Part shown: piece after piece, positions 32,412-41,433 of the stretch | Numbering within the stretch: the stretch's first letter is position 1 | Layout of the letters: every line of letters begins with the position of its first letter | Made by a program: the position numbers and the translations under genes | Notes under the pieces: model-generated | Seen by the model: only the letters and a program-made list of their open reading frames with translations | Database searches by the model: none | What the model was told of the DNA's origin: nothing | Assembly (NCBI RefSeq): GCF_000472925.1 | Contig: NZ_AXAS01000040.1 | Span: forward strand, 29,278 to 93,277 | Reading direction: 5' to 3' | Length of the DNA stretch: 64,000 bases | Origin: Bradyrhizobium sp. Ec3.3 | Lineage (GTDB): Bacteria; Pseudomonadota; Alphaproteobacteria; Rhizobiales; Xanthobacteraceae

Positions 32412-33182
32412 CTAGTGGATGATCTGGTTGAGAAAGCCCTTCGCCCGCTCCGTGCGAGGCGAGCTGAAGAAACTCGCAGGCTCCCCCTCCTCGACGATGC
32501 TGCCCTGGTCCATGAACACGACGCGGTCGGCGACCTCGCGCGCAAAGCCGATTTCGTGGGTCACGCACACCATGGTCATGCCTTCGCCTGCGAGCTGCAC
32601 CATCGTGTCCAGCACCTCCTTGACCATCTCGGGATCGAGCGCGGAGGTCGGCTCGTCGAACAGCATAATCTTCGGCTGCATGCACAGCGCGCGGGCGATG
32701 GCGACGCGCTGCTGCTGGCCGCCCGAGAGCTGCGCGGGATATTTGTCCGCCTGACCGTGAATGCGAACCTTCCTGAGCAAGCCCATCGCACGCTCGTGCG
32801 CTTCGGGACGCGAGAGTCCTCGCACCTTCATCGGCGCCAGCATGCAGTTCTCGACGACCGAGAGGTGCGGGAACAGATTAAAGCTCTGGAACACCATGCC
32901 GACCTCGCAGCGAACGCTGTTGATGTCGGCCATGCGGTTCACCAGCTCCACGCCGTCGACCACGATCCGGCCGCCGTCATGCTTCTCGATGTGGTTGATG
33001 CAGCGGATCAGGGTCGACTTGCCGGAGCCGGAGGGGCCGCACAGAACGATCTTCTCGCCCTTCGCGACCGTGAGATGGACATCATTCAGCGCGGTAAAGC
33101 CGCCGAACCGCTTCACCAGATTCTCCACGACGACGATCGCAGAAGAATGATTGCTCGGGTTCACCGCGCCTTCCTGTCGCAT
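32412..33182 (-). CDS. Polar amino-acid ABC transporter ATPase
   Basis: ATP-binding subunit of 256 residues (GlnQ/GltL type). Walker A is GPSGSGKST, the signature is LSGGQQQRVAIARAL, Walker B is IMLFDEPTSALDPEM and the switch His is in VCVTHEIGFA. ATG 33182 follows agaggaacacgaag. It ends a four-gene operon on the minus strand (binding protein, permease, permease, ATPase). The most likely substrate class is acidic or other polar amino acids. Confidence 0.93.
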   Translation of the reverse strand: MRQEGAVNPSNHSSAIVVVENLVKRFGGFTALNDVHLTVAKGEKIVLCGPSGSGKSTLIRCINHIEKHDGGRIVVDGVELVNRMADINSVRCEVGMVFQSFNLFPHLSVVENCMLAPMKVRGLSRPEAHERAMGLLRKVRIHGQADKYPAQLSGGQQQRVAIARALCMQPKIMLFDEPTSALDPEMVKEVLDTMVQLAGEGMTMVCVTHEIGFAREVADRVVFMDQGSIVEEGEPASFFSSPRTERAKGFLNQIIH

Positions 33183-33216
33183 CTTCGTGTTCCTCTCAGT
33201 TTTCAAAGCCGCTTCG

Positions 33217-33912
33217 CTACCGGTGCGCGCCGCCGAGCGCGTATCGCCGCCGGAGCGATGCGACACACTGCGACGCTGCCGAACTGATGGCGAGATAGAC
33301 GACCGCCACCACGAGATACATCTCGACGAGCCGGCCGTTGAGCTGCGCGAGCTTCGAGGCCGCGCCGAGGAGATCGGTCAGCGAGAGCACGTAAACCAGC
33401 GAAGTGTCCTGGAACAGGATGATGGTCTGGCTCAGGATGATCGGGCTCGCGACCCGGATCACCTGCGGCAGGATCACGCATCGATAGGTATCGAAGGTGG
33501 AAAGCGCGAGCGCCTGGCAGGCTTCGAACTGGCCCTTGTTCACCGCGCGCAATCCGACGCGGATGATCTCGGAATAATAGGCCGCCTCGAACAGGCCGAA
33601 AGTGATGAAGGCCGTCCAGGTGGCGCCGATCGGGACCGGACGGCCGTTGCCTGAGAGGTGCCCAAGCACGATCGGCACCAGGAAGAAGAACCAGAACAGC
33701 ACGAGGATCAACGGAATCGAGCGGACCAATGCGATATAGCTGCGCACGATCTGGCTGACGACGGGCACCTCGAAATGCTGCACGAGGGCGAAGCAGGTCC
33801 CCAGCATCATGCCGATGACGAAGGCTGCGGCAGTCAGCGCGAGGGAGAACAACAGTCCCGACCAGAGATAAGGCCAGGCCTGAAGGAGGACCGAGAAATC
33901 GAGGCTGTTCAT
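33217..33912 (-). CDS. Amino-acid ABC transporter permease 2
   Basis: Inner-membrane permease of 231 residues (HisM/GlnP family). It has about five membrane helices and the ATPase-contact loop near GQFEACQALALSTFDTYRCV, ILPQVIRVASP. It starts at ATG 33912, overlapping the other permease gene by 4 bases. The frame is open further upstream but that part lies within the other permease gene in another frame. Works as a heterodimer with the permease encoded before it. Confidence 0.92.
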   Translation of the reverse strand: MNSLDFSVLLQAWPYLWSGLLFSLALTAAAFVIGMMLGTCFALVQHFEVPVVSQIVRSYIALVRSIPLILVLFWFFFLVPIVLGHLSGNGRPVPIGATWTAFITFGLFEAAYYSEIIRVGLRAVNKGQFEACQALALSTFDTYRCVILPQVIRVASPIILSQTIILFQDTSLVYVLSLTDLLGAASKLAQLNGRLVEMYLVVAVVYLAISSAASQCVASLRRRYALGGAHR

Positions 33913-34703
33913 TTCACGACCTCCATTCCGTGGGGCAAGGCGGTGCCAGACTGCACGTCGTCCGCCAAGATCGGCTCGACCGCATCCTTCGCGGGCGTGG
34001 AGCCCGGGATGCGCACGGCCTTGTCGATGAGCATCATCGATTGATAGGCGATGAGCGCGAGCACGAGATAGATCAGCGTCGCCGCACCGAAGGCGGTGAA
34101 GGTCTGGAATGTCGCTTCGCTGATCTGCCGCGCCTGCGCGGTCAACTCCATCAGGCCGATCGTGAGCGCCACGGACGTATTCTTGTAGATGCCCATGACC
34201 TCGCTGGTCAGGCTCGGCACGATAAGCCGCAGCGCCTGCGGGACGATGACGTGGCGATAGGTCAGGAGGGGAGAGAGCCCCAGCGCATTGGCCGCCTCGG
34301 TCTGGCCCTTCGGCAAGGCCTCGATGCCCGCGCGCACCTGCTCGGCAATGCGCGCGGCGGTGTAGAGACCGAGGCACACCAGCGCCGGGAAGAACGATCC
34401 CCAGGGCGGCGGGATCTGCTTGATGGCGTCGCCGAGGCGGCTGGGGAGGATCTCCGGCAACACGAAGTACCAGAGAAACATCTGCACCAGCACCGGGATG
34501 TTCCGGAATATCTCGACATAGAGCCGTGCGAGCGCCGTCACGAGCCGGTTCTGCACGGTACGGCCGATCCCGACGATGACGCCGACGGCGAAGGCGATCC
34601 ACCAGCCGAAGAAGGCCAGCGCCAATGTCCAGCCGAGGCCGGCGAGAAGCCAGTCGATATAGCGCTGGCCATCCGCCGTCTGTTCAAAAAGCACTCCGAA
34701 CAT
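33909..34703 (-). CDS. Amino-acid ABC transporter permease 1
   Basis: Inner-membrane permease of 264 residues of the GltJ/HisQ family. The FRNIPVLVQMFLWYFVLPE helix is typical of amino-acid permeases, and the EAA loop lies around GQTEAANALGLSPLLTYRHV. A longer C-terminal tail (about 30 residues) follows the last helix. It follows the binding-protein gene by 36 bases and overlaps permease 2 by 4 bases. Confidence 0.92.
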   Translation of the reverse strand: MFGVLFEQTADGQRYIDWLLAGLGWTLALAFFGWWIAFAVGVIVGIGRTVQNRLVTALARLYVEIFRNIPVLVQMFLWYFVLPEILPSRLGDAIKQIPPPWGSFFPALVCLGLYTAARIAEQVRAGIEALPKGQTEAANALGLSPLLTYRHVIVPQALRLIVPSLTSEVMGIYKNTSVALTIGLMELTAQARQISEATFQTFTAFGAATLIYLVLALIAYQSMMLIDKAVRIPGSTPAKDAVEPILADDVQSGTALPHGMEVVK

Positions 34704-34739
34704 CGCAAACCTCAGAGTTAACGGTGCGAGCGAAGGCGG

Positions 34740-35642
34740 TCAGTCGACCGCGTCGCTGGGCCTCGCGATCCGCTCCATCAGCGTATCAGTGAGCGGAAAA
34801 GCGAGGTTCTCACCCTTGGGCGGGATCGGCCTGGTGAACCATTTCGTGTAGGTCTTCTCGAACTGGCCCGACGCCATCTGTTTTGACAGAACGTCGTCGA
34901 CGAGTGCCTTGAAGCCGGCATCGCCTTTCGCGAACATCAGCCCATAGTAGATTCTCGCATAGCCTTCGGGAAGGAAGATCAGCGCGTCCGGCTTAGGCGC
35001 TGCGGCCTTGAGGCCTGCGAGAAGGATGTCGTCTTCCATGAAGGCTGCGGCACGTCCCGTATTCAACATCAGGAATGATTCCGCGTGATCCTTGGCCTGG
35101 ACGATGTTGAGGCCGAGCTGCTCTTTGGCGTTTACGCCTTGCGCGAAGCCGATCGCGTTGGAGCCCTGCGTGACGACGATGGTCTTGCCCTTGAGATCGC
35201 TGGCGGTCTTCAGGCCGCTGTCCGCCTTGACCAGCCAGCGTGGCTGACTGACGAAAGTCGTCACCGAGAATGATACCTGCTCCTGCCGCTTCTTGTCGTT
35301 CGCCGTACTGCCGCATTCGATATCGACGGTGCCGCTCTGAATCAGCGGAATCCGGTTGGACGAGTTCACCGGCGTGTAGTTGACGGTGAGATTGGGCAGG
35401 TTCAGCTCCGTCTTGATGCGCTCGACGATGGCGGCGCAGAGATCCTGCGAGAAGCCGATCGGCTTTTGATCGGGACCGAGGTAAGAGAACGGGATCGAGG
35501 TCTCGCGGTAGCCGATCGTGATCGCACCGCCGGACTTGATCTTGGACAGCGTCGGGCTGTCAGCGGCGGCCGACGGCTCGACCATTGCGATGACGGCCAC
35601 AAGGCCCGACAGGGCCCCCAGCATCCGTGCAAAATTCCTCAT
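34740..35642 (-). CDS. Amino-acid ABC transporter substrate-binding protein
   Basis: Exported binding protein of 300 residues (GltI/GluB-like, glutamate/aspartate class). Signal peptide about residues 1-27 (MLGALSGLVAVIAM). Ligand-domain signatures are ITIGYRETSIPFSYLGPDQK, GTVDIECGSTANDKKRQEQV and DLKGKTIVVTQGSNA. gaggagggtgcaggac precedes ATG 35642. It is the first gene of the transporter operon. A class V aminotransferase gene lies 41 bases upstream on the same strand, so import and amino-group removal may be coupled. Confidence 0.92.
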   Translation of the reverse strand: MRNFARMLGALSGLVAVIAMVEPSAAADSPTLSKIKSGGAITIGYRETSIPFSYLGPDQKPIGFSQDLCAAIVERIKTELNLPNLTVNYTPVNSSNRIPLIQSGTVDIECGSTANDKKRQEQVSFSVTTFVSQPRWLVKADSGLKTASDLKGKTIVVTQGSNAIGFAQGVNAKEQLGLNIVQAKDHAESFLMLNTGRAAAFMEDDILLAGLKAAAPKPDALIFLPEGYARIYYGLMFAKGDAGFKALVDDVLSKQMASGQFEKTYTKWFTRPIPPKGENLAFPLTDTLMERIARPSDAVD

Positions 35643-35683
35643 GTCCTGCACCCTCCTCTCATATCTCTGGCCCTGGCGGCCTT

Positions 35684-36844
35684 CTAGGCAGCCTTGGATG
35701 ATGTCTTCACGCCGCGCCGGCGGATGAGCTCGATCAAGCGATCGACATCCGCTGATTTGTTGAACATGCCGAACGACACGCGAATGCCGTCCCGTTCCGG
35801 CGACACACGCACGCCGTTCTCTTCGAAGTAGCCAAGCCATTCGGCCGCAGGCAGCGCGACGACGTAGATGTGCGGCGCACGGTGCTTCCGGTCGCGCGGA
35901 CCGACGAGCCGGATATCGAGCGCATCGAGCTCTGCGATGAGATGATCGCCGAGATCGAAGCAGTGGTTCTGGATGTTCCCGACGCCGATCTGCGCGATCA
36001 GGTCGAGCGAGGCGCCAAGCGCGTGGATCGCCGGAAGGTTGAAGTTGCCGAGTTCGAAGCGACGGGCGCTCGGAGCCGGCGCGAGCCTATCAGGGCGGGC
36101 GATGAGATCGGCCGGGATCTCCGCAAGGCTTGCGGCAGCGAGATAAGCGGGCTCGAGCTCCGCTTGCGCACTGTCCCAATAAAGGAGCCCAAGCCCCTGG
36201 GGAACGAGCAGGCCCTTGTGACTGCCCGACCCGATGAAGCTCGCGCGGATGGCCTTTGCATCGATCGGCACCACGCCGATCGCCTGCATCACGTCGACGA
36301 TGAAATGGAGCCCCTTTTCCGCGCACAGCGCGCCGACGCTGTCGACATCGAAGCGGTGGCCGGCGTGAAAGGTCACATGGGACATCGAGATCGCGCGGGT
36401 GTTCGCATCGATGTGGGAACGAAAGCTCGCCGCATCGACGACATCGGTCATCGGTACGAACCGTACCTCGACGCCCTGCCGTTGCAGGTTGAGGAAGGCG
36501 TATGCGTTGTTCGGGTGATCGCCGTGAACCATCAGGACATTGTCACCCGCCCGCAGCCGCAGGGCGTTCGCGGCAATATTCATGCTTTCCGAGGTGTTCT
36601 TGGTGAAGGCGATCTCGTCGGCGGACACGCCGAGGAAGCGCGCGACCTTCGCACGCGTCTGCTCGACGCGGTCGAGCCACACGCTCTTTGGGCCGGCCGT
36701 CTCGAGGCTCTCGCGGAGAAAGAGGTCGATTGCCGCCTTCACGGGGCGCGCGAGTGGCGCCTGAAATCCGGAGTCGAGATAGGTCATCCGCTCGGCAGCC
36801 GGGAATTCCTTCCGCACGGCATCGACGTCGTAATGACCTGACAT
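35684..36844 (-). CDS. Class V aminotransferase
   Basis: PLP-dependent enzyme of 386 residues in the cysteine desulfurase/isopenicillin-epimerase-like group. The Schiff-base lysine is probably K210 (GSGSHKGLLVPQG) and the cofactor Asp is D184 (FIVDVMQAIG). An active-site Cys loop as in true desulfurases is not apparent, so lyase or transaminase action on an amino acid is more likely. caggagagtggg precedes ATG 36844. It is divergent from an IclR-type regulator and upstream of an amino-acid ABC transporter. This suggests a small regulated unit for uptake and use of one amino acid or derivative. Confidence 0.85.
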   Translation of the reverse strand: MSGHYDVDAVRKEFPAAERMTYLDSGFQAPLARPVKAAIDLFLRESLETAGPKSVWLDRVEQTRAKVARFLGVSADEIAFTKNTSESMNIAANALRLRAGDNVLMVHGDHPNNAYAFLNLQRQGVEVRFVPMTDVVDAASFRSHIDANTRAISMSHVTFHAGHRFDVDSVGALCAEKGLHFIVDVMQAIGVVPIDAKAIRASFIGSGSHKGLLVPQGLGLLYWDSAQAELEPAYLAAASLAEIPADLIARPDRLAPAPSARRFELGNFNLPAIHALGASLDLIAQIGVGNIQNHCFDLGDHLIAELDALDIRLVGPRDRKHRAPHIYVVALPAAEWLGYFEENGVRVSPERDGIRVSFGMFNKSADVDRLIELIRRRGVKTSSKAA

Positions 36845-36973
36845 CCCACTCTCCTGTTCGGCGCGTTGCCTGTCGGGCCCGGTTTGCGTTGCACAAATCC
36901 TGTTCACCGACTGGCGGAGCCAACGATATGAGCAGCAAGGGAGAACCGTCCAATATATTTTTCATATTTCAGT

Positions 36974-36992
36974 AGTTTTAGTTCCGAAAACT
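36974..36992. promoter_or_regulatory. Inverted repeat in the IclR divergent promoter
   Basis: agtttt (36974-36979) and aaaact (36987-36992) are separated by 7 bases in an AT-rich stretch (36950-37005) between the aminotransferase and IclR genes. This is the expected place for an IclR-type operator controlling both directions. Confidence 0.4.
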
Positions 36993-37025
36993 GATAATTT
37001 ATTGCCGCGACTTGAGGAGACGCGA

Positions 37026-37808
37026 ATGGCGGAGCCAGCCAAGACCGAAGGACCACTTGATCGCGCCTTTGCGATCGTCGGGCACATCGCCAGTCAAACC
37101 AAAGCCGTATCGGTCGCCGAGATCGCCCAGGCGCTTGGCCTTCCGCTTCCGACCGCCCATCGGTTGATCGGAAACCTTGAGGAACGCGGCCTGGTTCAGA
37201 AGGCGCTCGGGACCAAGCGCTACGTCGTGGGCAATCAGCTCGTCACCCTGGCCGCCAAGGTCATTGGCGCAGCATTCCGCACCGCGCGCCGGCATGCCGT
37301 GCTGCGCGCGGTCGCCGGGGAAATCGGCGAGCAATGCGAGATCGGCGTCGTGCGCGACAACATGGTGGCTTATGTCGACAGCGTCCGCGTCTCGCAACCA
37401 CAGGGACTCCAATTCAATCCGGGCGAAGCGGCGCCGCTGCACTGCACGTCGACAGGCAAGATCTATATGAGCCGCCTGTCGGAGAAAGCGCGCGAGAAGC
37501 TGTGCCGCGCGCTCACGCTGACGAAATTTACGGACACGACGATCGCAGACTACGACACCCTGCTGGGTGTGCTCGCGGAGACGCGCGCACGCGGCTGGGC
37601 CAAAACCAACGAGGAGTACGTCAAGGGCGTGGTTGGATGCGCCGTCCCCATCCTGTCGCCCGACCGTGAGCTGATCGCGTGCCTGGGCGTCTCCGTCCCG
37701 GCGGCCCGCGTGAGCTTCGCCGAACTCGACCGTTTCATCGCCCCGCTTCAGAAGGCCGCCGCGCTCCTGTCGGAAACGATCCTGCAGGACGATGATGATG
37801 GTGGATGA
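37026..37808 (+). CDS. IclR-family transcription regulator
   Basis: A 260-residue regulator. A winged helix-turn-helix occupies about residues 8-70 (VSVAEIAQALGLPLPTAHRL) and an effector-binding GAF-like domain about 85-250 (TSTGKIYMSRLSEKAREK, GCAVPILSPDRELIACLGVS). ATG 37026 is supported by ttgaggagacgcga; an in-frame TTG at 37002 is less likely. It is divergent from the aminotransferase gene, which it probably controls with the amino-acid transporter. Confidence 0.9.
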   Translation: MAEPAKTEGPLDRAFAIVGHIASQTKAVSVAEIAQALGLPLPTAHRLIGNLEERGLVQKALGTKRYVVGNQLVTLAAKVIGAAFRTARRHAVLRAVAGEIGEQCEIGVVRDNMVAYVDSVRVSQPQGLQFNPGEAAPLHCTSTGKIYMSRLSEKAREKLCRALTLTKFTDTTIADYDTLLGVLAETRARGWAKTNEEYVKGVVGCAVPILSPDRELIACLGVSVPAARVSFAELDRFIAPLQKAAALLSETILQDDDDGG

Positions 37809-37828
37809 GAGCGAGGGCCACGGCCAAT

Positions 37829-38755
37829 CTACTTCGCAATCCGCTCCACCACGTCCCGCACCAGGCCGACCAACAGCTCGAGCTTGTATCCGGTCATCGG
37901 CAGCGGCCTTGCCCCTGATGTCGCGAGCTGCGCTGCTTGTGCGATAACTTCCGCGTTTGCCGGCTTTCCCTCCAATGCGACCTGGCACGCCGTCAGCCGC
38001 AGCGGCACCGGGGCGACCCCGCCAGCGGCAATGCGGACATGCTGGAAGATGCCGCCGGATACCACTGCGCGCGCGCAGACTTCGACCAGCGGCCATTCCG
38101 CATAGCTGCGGCTGATGGCACGCTGGTAGCAGGCGCGCTCGGAGGCGAGCGGCGCGGGAAGTGAGATGGCCTCGATCTTTTCGCCCGGCTCGAGCGCATG
38201 GTCCGCGGCGCCGTTGGTACCGTCGCCAACGAAATCAGGCAACGACAATCGGCTGCGCCGGTCTGTCGTGATCGTCGCGTCATAGACGAGCAGCGCCATC
38301 GCCATGGTCGACGGATGTGGGGCCACGCAAGGTCCGAGGTCGAATGCGGCGTGATAAAGATGATTGCCCGATCGCGCCGGGCAATCGGAGCCGCCCTTCT
38401 TGAGACAGCCGATCTGCGGATTGCGGAAATACCAACAGCGCGAACGCTGAGCGAGGTTGCCGCCGAGCGTTGCCAGATGCCGGATCTGCGGCGTGGCGAG
38501 GCCTTGCGCGGCAGCGGCGATGCCTGGATAGGCATCCTGGATACGTACATCGGACGCAATCGCCGCGATCGTGGTGAATGCGCCGATGCGGGCCGAGCCG
38601 TCCGCAGCCCAGTCGATCCCGATCGTGCCTGACGTCACGGGGAGATCGACGATCGGCCCACGCGACACGCCGCTGCGGCGGCGCTCGGACAGATCCGTGC
38701 CGGCGGCGCGGAATTCGGGTGCGCTGCCCGCCGATATTGCTGACGAGGCGTTCAT
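37829..38755 (-). CDS. FAD subunit of a molybdenum hydroxylase (PaoB/YagS-like)
   Basis: FAD-binding subunit of 308 residues. GAFTTIAAIASD, then ATPQIRHLATLGGNLAQRSR, are CO-dehydrogenase flavoprotein features. The insertion with cysteines (RCWYFRNPQIGCLKKGGSDC) resembles the extra [4Fe-4S] site of E. coli PaoB. It would take electrons from the fused iron-sulfur/molybdenum protein encoded upstream, with a 4-base overlap. The FAD and 4Fe-4S parts suggest a cytoplasmic or differently wired enzyme compared with the Tat-exported pair at 20.9-23.7 kb. Confidence 0.87.
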   Translation of the reverse strand: MNASSAISAGSAPEFRAAGTDLSERRRSGVSRGPIVDLPVTSGTIGIDWAADGSARIGAFTTIAAIASDVRIQDAYPGIAAAAQGLATPQIRHLATLGGNLAQRSRCWYFRNPQIGCLKKGGSDCPARSGNHLYHAAFDLGPCVAPHPSTMAMALLVYDATITTDRRSRLSLPDFVGDGTNGAADHALEPGEKIEAISLPAPLASERACYQRAISRSYAEWPLVEVCARAVVSGGIFQHVRIAAGGVAPVPLRLTACQVALEGKPANAEVIAQAAQLATSGARPLPMTGYKLELLVGLVRDVVERIAK

Positions 38756-41433
38756 GCCGCAGTCCTCCCCTTCAAGGCGGCGACGATGCGGTCGGGCCGG
38801 ATCGGAATTTCGGCGAGGCGAACGCCGATCGCATTAAAAATCGCGTTCGCGACGGCAGGCGATGTCGGCACCGTCGCCACCTCACCGAGGCCGACGCTGT
38901 TGCCGAGTACATGATCGAAACCAGCCTCGTCAAAATGCACGTCGATCTCGGGCGTATCCGCGATGCCGGGGATGCGATAATCCTCCATGCCGGCGGTCAG
39001 GACGTCGCCGCTGAGCGGATCGACCTCGCGGGCCTCGTAGAGCGCGTAGCCGAGCCCCTGGATCACCGCACCGCAGGCCTGGCTGTGCGCGAGCGGAGGC
39101 GCCGCGATCTTCCCGACCGCTATTCCCGTGTGCACCTTGAGCACGCGCACGTGGCCGAGCCAGGCATCAACCTCGACTTCAATCACCTGCACCGAGCTCG
39201 GCACGCCCGCGCCGATGACGATGTTGGAGTTGCGCCGCATCATCCAGCCGAACACGACGCCGAGAAGCCCGAGGTCCTTCAGCGGCGAGCGGATGCCGGG
39301 CGCCGTGTTCTTCCCATCCTCGCCACGCGTCTCCGAGATAGCGATATCTGCCGAGCGCGCGATCAGCTCGCGCCATGGCGCATTCGAGCCCGGCGCGGGC
39401 TTGCGCGTGGCTTGCTCGAGGAGCGCGGCTTTCAGCTTCTGGATCGCCGTCAGCGTCGGCGGCAGCACCGAGGCGGTGACGCGGCTGCCACCGGAGCCGG
39501 GGCCTTCGGGGAGCGACGAGTCGCCGATGCGCACCTCGACCTCATCAGCCTCGAGATCGAATTCGCGAGCGACCGTATCAGCCAGAACGCTGCGGGTACC
39601 GGTCCCGATATCCTGTGTCGCTGTCGATGCAACGATGCGGCCGCCCTTGACCGCGACCTCGACCTTGACCTTGGGCTGCCAGAGATAGAGCCAGTAACCG
39701 GTCGCCACACCAACACCGCGGCGATAGCGACCGCTCCCGGCCGACGTCCGATTGCGCCAGGTGTCGAGGCTCAAGGCCCAGTCATAGAGCCTTTGCCTAT
39801 TGGGATCCGGGTCCCAGCGCTTGCGCAAGGCAATCGGATCGACGGCGAGCCGCAGCGCGGCCTCGTCGACCGCCTGCTCTACTGCAAATGCCATCGGCGG
39901 ACCGCCGGGGCCGCGGAACGCCGCGCCCGGCGGCAGATTGCTGATGACGTCGAAATCCCTGAGGTCCTTGGCTTCGGCCGGATACATCAGCCGCGCCAGA
40001 CCCGCGATCGTCGAGTTGGTCGCGGCGCCCGTATCGGCGTGCGCCGTGACGGAGAGCGCCTTCAACTCACCCCGATCAGAGGGCAACAGCGCGACCTTCA
40101 CCTCCGCGGCCGGACGATAGCCGGCAACCGACAATTCTTCATGACGGTCATAGACAACTCTTACCGGCGCATTCGCCGCGCGTGCGAGTTCGACCGCGGC
40201 AATCGTCTCGGCGCCGATGCTCGCCTTCGAGCCGAAACCGCCGCCGACATGATCGGCGATCACGCGGACGCGCGCAGGATCGAGCTTGAAGCGCTTGGCG
40301 ATCTGCTCCTTCAGATGGACCACCCACTGCGACGAGGCGTGCACCGTCAACTCCTCGCCATCGAAACGCGCCACCGCGGCATGCGGCTCGAGACAGGCAT
40401 GCTGCTGCGTGCCGGTACGGAATGTTCCCTCGACGAGAAGACTGTTGCTCGCCTGCCGCGCCTCGTCCACCCAGTTGCGCGCCCTTTTGGCACGCCTGGC
40501 AAACACCGAGGTCGGCCCGCGAACGTTCCGCTTCCATGGCGCGGGCCCGCCGGCCGCTTCCGAAACATTGCCCGCTCTCTTGCGGCTCGCCCGGTCGAAC
40601 ACCACGGGCGCATCATCTTTCCGCGCCGCATCGAGCCCGATCACCGCGGGTAGCGGTTCGCTGGTCGGCTTGATCGCGGCGAGCGCCGCGAGCGCTGTCT
40701 TGCGGTCCTTCGCTGCGACCGCCGCGATTGGCTCGCCGACATAGCGCACGATGCGATCGTCGGAAAGCAGCGACACAGCGGTGACGCCGTCAAGCGCACG
40801 CGCGGGGGCCAGGTCGAGCACCGTGATGCGCGCATGCGCGTCACGCGAACGCAGAATCACGCCCTCGAGCTGACCGTCATGCCTGATATCTACGGTATAC
40901 CTTGCCGCGCCCGTCACCTTGTCGCGCGCCTCGATGCGTGGACTTGCGAAATGACCGCCGTCGAAGCGGCCGGCACAGGCATCCGCCACGGCGCGAAAGA
41001 TCGCATCATAGGCGCCGCAACGGCAGAGATGGCCTGACAGCGCCGCACCGATCTCCTCGCGCGAGGGCACGGCCGTCCCCTTCGCCGCGCGCCAGCGATC
41101 GCAGAACGCAGCCGCCTCCAAGATGAAGCCGGGCGTGCAGAAACCGCATTGCAAGGCGTCATGCGCCATGAACGCCTTCTGCACCGGGTGCAGCTCCTGT
41201 GCGCCAATGCCTTCCACCGTCGTCACGGATTTTCCAGCGGCGGCACGCGCCGGCATCAGGCAACTCGCGATCGGGACGCCGTCGACGAGCACCGTGCAGG
41301 CGCCGCAGACGCCGCCACCGCAGACGAGCTTGGTGCCGGTGAGACCGAGCTGATCGCGCACGACATCGATGAGCAGCGCATCGGGATCCTCAGGCAGAGG
41401 CTCGACGCGGCCGTTGATGATCATCGTATTCAT
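38752..41433 (-). CDS. Fused 2Fe-2S and molybdenum subunits of a xanthine-dehydrogenase-family enzyme
   Basis: An 893-residue fusion. Residues 1 to about 155 are the iron-sulfur subunit: first cluster in CGGGVCGACTVLVDG, second in QCGFCTPGF and GHLCRCGAY. From about residue 165 the molybdenum subunit begins (RIEARDKVTGAARYTVDI). It continues with VGGGFGSKASIGAE and ends with the active-site Glu in SVGLGEVATVPTSPA. In most relatives these are two genes. No signal peptide is seen. ATG 41433 overlaps the TetR gene by 4 bases, and the stop overlaps the FAD gene by 4 bases, making a tight three-gene operon. Substrate, probably an aldehyde or N-heterocycle, is unknown. Confidence 0.88.
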   Translation of the reverse strand: MNTMIINGRVEPLPEDPDALLIDVVRDQLGLTGTKLVCGGGVCGACTVLVDGVPIASCLMPARAAAGKSVTTVEGIGAQELHPVQKAFMAHDALQCGFCTPGFILEAAAFCDRWRAAKGTAVPSREEIGAALSGHLCRCGAYDAIFRAVADACAGRFDGGHFASPRIEARDKVTGAARYTVDIRHDGQLEGVILRSRDAHARITVLDLAPARALDGVTAVSLLSDDRIVRYVGEPIAAVAAKDRKTALAALAAIKPTSEPLPAVIGLDAARKDDAPVVFDRASRKRAGNVSEAAGGPAPWKRNVRGPTSVFARRAKRARNWVDEARQASNSLLVEGTFRTGTQQHACLEPHAAVARFDGEELTVHASSQWVVHLKEQIAKRFKLDPARVRVIADHVGGGFGSKASIGAETIAAVELARAANAPVRVVYDRHEELSVAGYRPAAEVKVALLPSDRGELKALSVTAHADTGAATNSTIAGLARLMYPAEAKDLRDFDVISNLPPGAAFRGPGGPPMAFAVEQAVDEAALRLAVDPIALRKRWDPDPNRQRLYDWALSLDTWRNRTSAGSGRYRRGVGVATGYWLYLWQPKVKVEVAVKGGRIVASTATQDIGTGTRSVLADTVAREFDLEADEVEVRIGDSSLPEGPGSGGSRVTASVLPPTLTAIQKLKAALLEQATRKPAPGSNAPWRELIARSADIAISETRGEDGKNTAPGIRSPLKDLGLLGVVFGWMMRRNSNIVIGAGVPSSVQVIEVEVDAWLGHVRVLKVHTGIAVGKIAAPPLAHSQACGAVIQGLGYALYEAREVDPLSGDVLTAGMEDYRIPGIADTPEIDVHFDEAGFDHVLGNSVGLGEVATVPTSPAVANAIFNAIGVRLAEIPIRPDRIVAALKGRTAA

